A stretch of 64,000 bases of DNA from positions 4,836,001-4,900,000 of the forward strand of contig CM062379.1 of the NCBI GenBank assembly GCA_031310005.1, given 5' to 3'. The DNA is from Dactylellina haptotyla (taxonomy: Eukaryota > Ascomycota > Orbiliomycetes > Orbiliales > Orbiliaceae). A program made the translations under genes and the position numbers. The stretch's first letter is position 1, and each line of letters starts with the position of its first letter. Below are positions 57,280 to 64,000 of the stretch, one piece after another. The notes under the pieces are model-generated. The model did no database searches, was not told where the DNA came from, and was given only the letters and a program-made list of their open reading frames with translations.

Positions 57280-60063
57280 CAAGTTTTAGAAACCCCCTTG
57301 AAGAAATCGGACATTTCTGCTCCGATTCCTGCTCTTACTCGTCGTTTAAATACCCTGGGATCTCATTTTGATTTAAGATACGTATTTTCTTTTTTGTATT
57401 TCCATGTGTTTTTAACACCCTTCTAACGTAGCGCTGCATATTATCTCATAAAAAGATATCTTCTTTCCTTTCTGTTCTTTCATTTCTTTGGATGCCCTCT
57501 GTTTCTCTACCCTGAGTTTATACCTATATCATTTTTATATTGATGACTGGTGAACAATTTCCACTTTGAGCAAATAGTTAGTTATCTGCCCTGCCGACTG
57601 TTATTTCACATGACATCTATAGCCCTGGAGTTTTTTTTTCTTCACATTTTGCTTCCCTCTCTTCCGATGAACGTCCATCGTTTCTCAAATTTTACCCAGA
57701 GTTCCGCTATTTATTCTTTCCTTGTTGGAAAAAAATTATCGCCAGCTTTATTTTCTCTCTTTCAGATTGTAGCGTTTTCAAAAGACGTAAAAATAACTGT
57801 ACCTTCCTTTTACTTAAGAAACTACCCAAGAAAAGAAGACGAAGAAACATAGTCGACAAAAAAAAGGAGAGAGTGGAGAGGACTTTATGCGTGTATATCT
57901 ACTAGTTTTATACTACCTTTTTGCCTGGAATTGGCGGGTTATTTTTATACCTCCCAACTGTTCAAATTACGACAGAGTATCTTTAGCAAATACCCCTTTC
58001 TGCAGTCTCTACTCTTTATTTAACTTCTGAATTTGTGCCTCAGCGTCATTCACCTTTCTTTAGTCTGGCGATCCTTGGCATCGACCTGGTTGGCCTGTAA
58101 TATGGAAGACCTGGCGATATTGATAGTGTACTATAACGACGGAACGCAGTTATATTTATAAATAAACCCAACTTGCGTCCTAAAATTAAGAAGGGTAGCC
58201 ATTCTTAAACGTGTATTCCGAGGAAATATACGAGGAGCGCTTCAGCCACGAGTCGAACTTCGGCACGAGTTGAACCTAGAATAGAACACAGTTCTCACCT
58301 GGGAACTGTGTTATATATATTCCACCTTTGTAAATAGAATTTCGCGAGAAATTTTTCGATGTTTAGAAAGAAGGAAGGTCGGGACAGGAAAACTTCGCCG
58401 ACGTTTATTAATATGCTCTTGTGACGGTATATATAGGTTCTGATACTTGTGGATTCATGAGCAGGACGTGTACATATTCCATGTGTCAGGACGCGAACGT
58501 GGCACTCATTCATACAGTATTTTTATTCATGGGGGATTGTGGGGTTGCTTTTAAGGTTTTTTCTCTCTCTGAGAAAAAAAGAGAAACTCAAAACGACGAG
58601 ATATTTCTAACGAGATTCCTTTTTCTTCCTTTCTCCTGGGTAAATGTTGGATCCGTGATGGCGGGTTCTCCGAATCGGATCGTGTTGAGTCTGTTGGGCA
58701 GGTAATCCTTGGTAGGAACCGAGTCCCGGTGTCACCTTAATGGCTCTGCCCCCACCACATGGAAACGGCAAGCAAGGGTTGCTCTGTGCAGAAACACGGT
58801 AGACTGAAATTGAAGGACCTCACGCATTGATTTTCCAAATATACATCACTCAGAATAAACTACCATGGGAAACTCACAACTTCCCATTAAGACCGAATAA
58901 AAGCATACTTTTTGGTTTGAAGAGAAACAAGTTCAAGAAAAAATTTGCACTTGTGGCTTGGGAGAGCACTGGCGCTCTGCCTTTTTTTGTCTCTTTTACA
59001 CATCGGCCTTCTTCATCCCGTCCGTGCAGTTGATTGAACCAATTTGTATCAAGAATGTCATCAGAGGGAGTACGTACTGGGTTAGTTTGAGGAAGGTAGC
59101 CGATCCGTTCAGGAGGTTTTCTTGCCTTTAAGCCTACTTTGGGCTCCTAAGCTATCGACTTGACGTGCAATCGGGTAGTTGGTACCGCAACAGCTTCGTG
59201 TCCAGCTGCCAGCTGAGCTCAAGTGTGATAGTGATATGATACTGGAACCGAACAAGGTCCGCTTTGGAATGCAGGTTAAGCCGTCTAGAAGGGAAACAGC
59301 GCTAAGCCTGTCTGACCAGACGTAGAGCAATCCAGCAGCGAAGAGAGTCGAAGGAGGTGGTGATAACCTACGACAGAATACGTATACGGTGCCGCCCCTG
59401 GCCGGGGGCACTCGATCCCCAGAGAGGGATGGAGCCGGCTGGGAGAGTCTTGGTGTGCCTGGTGTTTGAGGGACGTCTGAACACACGAAAGGGCCCTGCC
59501 AAGGCCCAATCAGTGCTGGCTTCCCAGTTGGGCACCGCCACGGACCACACAAACGAGGTGCTTGCTCCGACCCCGAGAACAACACAATCCGCAGGTTGGG
59601 TGCTCTCCGTCTTGTCTCGACGTTGCTTGCAACAGACCAGGCCCAGGTTGAAACTCGAAACAATTCGAAACGTTCAACCTGGTGGAGTTCGCCGCCTCCA
59701 CGTTGCTCGCCCGTCTAGCGAGAGAGTGTGTGTGACTGTGTGGCTGCTAGTATAGTCTACACCTTACTAGTAGGGCAAGAGGGTGGGTGAAATTGATGTG
59801 CCCATATTTATACATATTGGAACCCCATTCCTTTTTGCCCTGACGGGCCGGTACCTTTTCTTCCATTCTTTTCGGGACCAAAATTTCGACTTTCCTTTCG
59901 ACGACAAACGCCTCGTGCGTGTCTTATTTCTTCATTTCGATATATAGATAACCTACTGGAGAGGGGACTCTATTCTATTTTTATTTGACTGGGTTTTTAT
60001 TTTATTTCCTTTCCGTCTTTTTACGATCTGGTAGATCCAGATCTTAGATTTATATATTAACAA
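57280..60063. other. Intergenic between MDS3-like gene and NoxR
   Basis: T-rich 3' UTR-like DNA to about 58050, a strong hairpin at 58285-58312, and pyrimidine-rich promoter DNA from about 59820. Overlapping frames at 59109-59663 (minus) and 59357-59755 (plus) oppose each other and show no family character. Confidence 0.5.
58285..58312. repeat. Perfect 10-bp inverted repeat (hairpin)
   Basis: AACACAGTTC and GAACTGTGTT are exact reverse complements around an 8-base loop, followed by TATATATAT. It lies about 1 kb beyond the MDS3-like stop codon and has no T-run, so its role is unknown. Confidence 0.65.
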
Positions 60064-62312
60064 ATGGCGTACAAAAAAGTAAGTGAAATGAGAGTCAAAA
60101 AAGAAGCTTGGGCCATGAGCCCCCAACGCAAGCGAAATGAGATTCGCACTTTGAACGCCACCACTAACAGAGAAATGGCATGGGTAAAATAGGATACTAT
60201 GGAATTATGGGTGCACGCACTCGAGAGTTACGACCAGGGAAACTTCAAGGGATCGCTGAAGACTTTCATTCGCTGTGGTGGTGATGCGAAGACGTTGTTC
60301 AACATGGGAATGATCCACGCCACGCTCGGAGAGCATGAAGCTGCTGTACGTCCTCGCCGCAACGCAAAATATCCAACACTCCGAACGCTTTGTTAAACGT
60401 TTGGGATTCGGAATAAATGTGATATCGTGAACCGTAGCTAACATGTATATGTATGGGAAAATATAGCTCCAAGCCTACAAGGCGGCTCTGACAAAAGACC
60501 CTTACTTCGCCATCGCATACTTCCAGTCCGGTGTCTCGAACTACCTTCTGTCGAATTTCCAGGATGCCCTCTGCGACTTCACCAAAGCCCTGCAATTCCT
60601 TCGCGAAAACCTATTCATCAACTACGAGCAGCTCGGCTTGAAATTCTGCATGTACCGATGCGAAGTTCTGTTCAACCGTGGATTGTGCTATGCAAATCTG
60701 ATGAGCGAAGAGAAGGCTGTCAGGAATCTAACATATGCTTCGCGAGAGAAGCAGAGCGTGGCGCATCACTCGGTTATCGACGAGGCTTTGGCGTCCAAGG
60801 GAGAAGGATTCACTGTTTTTTCGATACCAGTCGGCACTATCTTCCGCATGAGCGAGCTGAAGGCCCGCCATGCGGAACAGAGAGAACAATTCGACCGGGA
60901 ACGAAAGAACTCCGTTTCGACTTCGGAGAGGACCTCGACCGGTTCCTCTGGGCATGGGCGTGGGAAGTCTCACGACGCCTCGGAATCCAAAATACGAAAG
61001 GGATCGATCTCTTCTTCGAAGAGCGGGTCAGTGGATGAGACAAACAAAGCGACACCGCAGCGGGGCATTGGAACTTTGGGCAAAGGCAAGCTACTATCTA
61101 AGCGTTCTTTCGGCACACTGCGAAGAAAAAAGTCCGCAGACTCGTCTTCGGATGACGGCAAACACTCGCGGTCTCAGTCAATCACAAAGCCGCGACCTCC
61201 ACCGATCGATAGCAGCCTCGGACTTCCTTCACAGTCTCTCCCAACCGCGAAAACACCTGCCACCTCGACGGAAAAGACACCCCGCGCCAGGCCACCGGTC
61301 AAGTCGCCATTCAACGGTATGGGCTTACCCCAAAGATCGCTCACACAGAAAAGCCCGAGACCGCAGCATCTCGAAGAGAGCGGCCACAGCCGAAGCCAAA
61401 GCCACGGCCTGCCGCAGAAGTCTCCCATGCAACCTCTTACCGCGAAGCGAACCGCCGGGTTACCGACAAATCCTACAAAATGGGACGCCTTGCCGCAGCC
61501 GCAGAAGACTCCAAGAGCCACCCCCCTGCATGTGCCGATCACTCCGAACAACGTGCACAAGGGCCTACCGACAATTCCTAGCCCTCAGCTAATTGGAGGA
61601 CAGTTCCAGCAGCGACAGTTTGAGCCACAGGAGAAGGAACGTAAGCGCAAGCAGCCATCACCGACGACTAGTGAGCAGTTTTTCAGTGGCAAGGAGACCT
61701 TCTACGACGAGGAGGGCGGTGAATCGGATGACGACGACATTCCTGACTACTATGGGTCTGAGTGGAGCGGGCGGAGTAGGAGTTCTTGGGCGACGTCTGT
61801 AGACTCCTACCCCGAAGACCCGGTTGAAACAGCTCGGAAGATCCGCAGAAGAACGGTTATCCAGCATCTTACAAAGGTAAACTTTTAAATTCACTGAAAC
61901 ATTCATACATTTATATATTTTAAAAAACAAAGAAAATAGCTAATCAATTAAACAGATCAAACTCAAGATGCATCATGAGGATGACCTAGTCGCCATCATG
62001 ATCCCTCCAGATATCGACTTCAAGGAGTTCACCAGGCGAGTGAGAGATAAACTCAAGATGGAGAGGAACGGTAAAATCAAGTTCAAGGACGATGACGGAT
62101 TACACATACTGCTTGGGGATCAGGAAGACCTGGATCAGGCAATTGATACGTGTGAAAGGATGGCAAAGAAGACGGAATCCGACTTTGGGAAGATGGAAGT
62201 ATGTGTTAACCCACCCCCACCCCCCCTTAGATTTGCTCCTTGAAACGCCGATAAAGTGGGGTTCAAATACGCTAACATTAAATTTTCTTATAATAGATTT
62301 GGGTGTCTTAAT
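60064..62312 (+). CDS. noxR: NADPH oxidase regulator NoxR (p67phox-like, TPR + PB1)
   Basis: Five exons: 60064-60078, 60193-60345, 60467-61876, 61956-62198 and 62298-62312, all phase 0, giving 611 residues. It is the cytosolic activator of the fungal NADPH oxidases NoxA and NoxB, working with Rac and, through its PB1 domain, with Cdc24/BemA-type polarity proteins. The N-terminal four-TPR Rac-binding region (about 1-165) includes WVHALESYDQGNFKGSLKTF, LFNMGMIHATLGEHEAA, FAIAYFQSGVSNYLLSNFQ and CEVLFNRGLCYANL. The activation-type segment EGFTVFSIPVGTIFRMSELK follows. A long Ser/Pro/Lys-rich disordered middle (about 195-510) leads to a C-terminal PB1 domain (about 527-611) with an OPCA-like acidic block (KDDDGLHILLGDQEDLDQAI) and ending KMEIWVS. 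The first and last coding exons are only 15 nt each; both are needed for the family N- and C-termini (MAYKK and IWVS). Confidence 0.93.
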
Positions 62313-63726
62313 TCCTTAGCCTGGTTCGAGTCCAGTCACGCGACAGTTGTCTGCTTTCATGTTGTTTCTTCTATCACGCTCACTATTATAATATACGCTT
62401 GGCAATTGGGTTTGCTCTGATAGTGATATAGATAACTCCTCAGCCCTATATGGCATATGTGGAATCTTTCCTTTGTCACGTTTCCTTTAGCGTTCTTTTC
62501 TTCTGTCTAGAGAAGTTTATTTCAGCGGTTTCTCGATATACACTTATTTAGGATATAAACGACATCGTATTAATAATTGAATTTTTTTTGTTTCTGCCGC
62601 CAATATAAGTATTCGCTTGTAAATCGTTTGCACAGAAAAATATGTGTGATTCTTGGCCTTAGGCTCACAACTTTTCCAAGTGATTGTAATAGATGTTGAG
62701 TATTAATCCACTTATTGAAGCTAGGCGTATGTGTAGACGAACTTCCGGATGGATTCGGGCATTATGGAGTATAAATATATTCACGTATTAACATCACGAC
62801 CCGTTTGGAGGTCGGTTGGATGCAACTTGTACACCGTTGGGCTCGCTTAGAAGCTGTGACCCTTGGAAACGGCTGAGGCCCCACACTTTAATGTCGCCCA
62901 GAAAAGCACATCAGGCCAGACAAGGGACCTCAAGCCATGTCATGCCGTTCAGCCCAGAGACCTGCACCATCTCCAGATTGAAAGATTGAGGCAGTGGAAC
63001 GGCTGAAACGACAGTATGCACAAGTGAGAGAAATGCGCGACGGCTGCACAAGGTTATCAGAGGTCTCAGTCCGTCGTATCAGCGGCCGAACCGAAGCGCA
63101 CATCGTAGCTGCAACAACAGCTTTTGCCAAGTAACTGTGCACATGCCGGCTATTATTATTAAGAAAGGGAAAAAACTTGTGAACTCCGTCCGCGGCCCCT
63201 CTTTGTCCTCATCTGGTCCTCTGCTTCAGGGACGAAGAGGCAGCAGGGAAAGATGCCCAGCAAGTGAAATGTGCAGCTGAGAAGCTAAAAGATGCATGTT
63301 TGCTTCTTCGGCGGGGTCCTTCGATTGCGTGATCGAAAAACTGAGCGCGTTGTTCGCTGCGAAATTGCCCCTCCCCCACTATTCCCACAGTCTCGAAGAC
63401 TGAATTGCGCGCCAGAGACAAGGGCACCGGCTGTGATTAGCAATCGATATAGCCTGGGCGTGGGAAAATAGGAGAATGTGTTAAACTGCAATGGGAGAAT
63501 CTGCGGGCTTTGGTGGTGTGATGACACAAGCGGGCGCAACAGCGAGAACGGAGGGGATGAGGAAGCGGAGGAAGCGGATTGCGAATATATAAGCACGGGT
63601 TCGTCCTCCTGCTCGTCTGCCCTGTTCTCTCCTCTCTTTCATCATCCGTCTGTCTGTCGTATCGCAGAGAATAGCTAGCAATAAGAAAGAACTCTTCTTC
63701 AAAACTTCAAATTCACATCAGCAATC
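62313..63726. other. Intergenic, NoxR 3' side and peroxiredoxin promoter
   Basis: T/AT-rich to about 62800 (3' UTR), then GC-richer promoter DNA. The stretch 63600-63726 is pyrimidine-rich and leads into the peroxiredoxin start. No other gene seen. Confidence 0.55.
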
Positions 63727-64000
63727 ATGTCCGCAGAACCCGCAGCCGCACCAAGACTCCGTCTCGGAAGCACTGCTCCAAACTTCCAGGCCGAGACTAC
63801 AAAGGTGGGTTGCCTTCGCTCTTCGTCCCCTATGGCAATGTAGTGCTGAAAAGGCCACTGATATACGCGGGGACTACCTAGGGCACAATCGACTTCCACG
63901 AGTTCATTGGTGATGGCTGGGCCATCCTCTTCTCCCACCCAGAAGGTATTGATTTCACTTCCATCTTTCACGGTTGCCATCTCGCATGAACTCCTGACTG
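63727..64000 (+). CDS. 1-Cys peroxiredoxin (Prx6/Prx1 type), 5' part only
   Basis: Two exons are visible: 63727-63804 and 63882-63945. The second ends in phase 1 at GTATTG, and the rest of the window is intron. The 47 visible residues MSAEPAAAPRLRLGSTAPNF then QAETTKGTIDFHEFIGDGWA ILFSHPE match the start of Prx6-type thiol peroxidases, in which the next residues normally contain the catalytic Cys (PVCTT). That part lies beyond the window. These enzymes reduce hydrogen peroxide and organic peroxides; the fungal members are cytosolic or mitochondrial. No clear mitochondrial presequence is seen in the short N-terminus. The gene is cut by the window edge, not truncated in nature as far as can be told. 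Confidence 0.85.

Noticed and set aside
59109-59755. Opposed open frames of 184 and 132 codons
   Set aside because: They overlap on opposite strands in GC-richer DNA and neither resembles a known protein.
62324-62334. Perfect tRNA B-box sequence GGTTCGAGTCC just after the NoxR stop
   Set aside because: No A-box lies at the right distance upstream, and no acceptor stem can be formed with the flanks; the upstream sequence is the last NoxR intron and exon.

Overview
This is nuclear DNA of a filamentous ascomycete (Pezizomycotina; a leotiomycete is possible, but that is a weak guess). The supporting signs are short GT-AG introns (mostly 50-250 nt, donors GTAAGT, GTATGT, GTACGT or GTGAGT), pyrimidine-rich leaders, and genes typical of filamentous fungi: NoxR, a CFEM-type surface protein, a DUF1996 protein, a DUR3 urea permease and a syntaxin with a heavily interrupted N-terminus. 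Exon joins were worked out by hand from splice sites and reading phase. Except where stated, every multi-exon model below closes exactly in frame.

Layout. 1-8.4 kb has no supportable gene; it holds pyrimidine-rich and simple-sequence DNA and one possible retroelement primer-binding site. 8.4-17.6 kb is a housekeeping cluster: an acidic conserved protein (+), mitochondrial SAM37/metaxin (+), ribosomal protein uS5/RPS2 (-) and plasma-membrane syntaxin SSO1 (-). 20.4-25.2 kb holds a tiny gene whose good coding signal shifts frame (+), nicotinate phosphoribosyltransferase (-) and a CFEM-like membrane protein (-). 26.3 kb holds an intron-containing tRNA-Thr(TGT) (-). 27.7-43.2 kb holds four minus-strand genes with long spacers: a DUF1996 secreted protein, a Cys/His-rich protein ending in a CaaX-like box, a Ser/Pro-rich protein, and an 883-residue secreted protein built from 14 copies of a CX5CX2CX5C motif. 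43.2-48.4 kb and 50.8-55.0 kb are long spacers around the DUR3 urea permease (+). 55.0-64.0 kb carries a Kelch/BTB-like MDS3/PMD1/Ral2-type regulator (+), the NADPH oxidase regulator NoxR (+) and the start of a 1-Cys peroxiredoxin (+) cut by the window edge.

No operon-like or biosynthetic cluster is evident. Some genes share themes: surface and secretion (SSO1, CFEM protein, DUF1996 protein, Cys-repeat protein), redox (NoxR, peroxiredoxin), nitrogen and NAD supply (DUR3, NPT1), and mitochondria (SAM37, possibly the peroxiredoxin). The most unusual items are the Cys-repeat secreted protein, a 5-nt micro-exon in SSO1 and the frame-shifted small gene at 20.4 kb.
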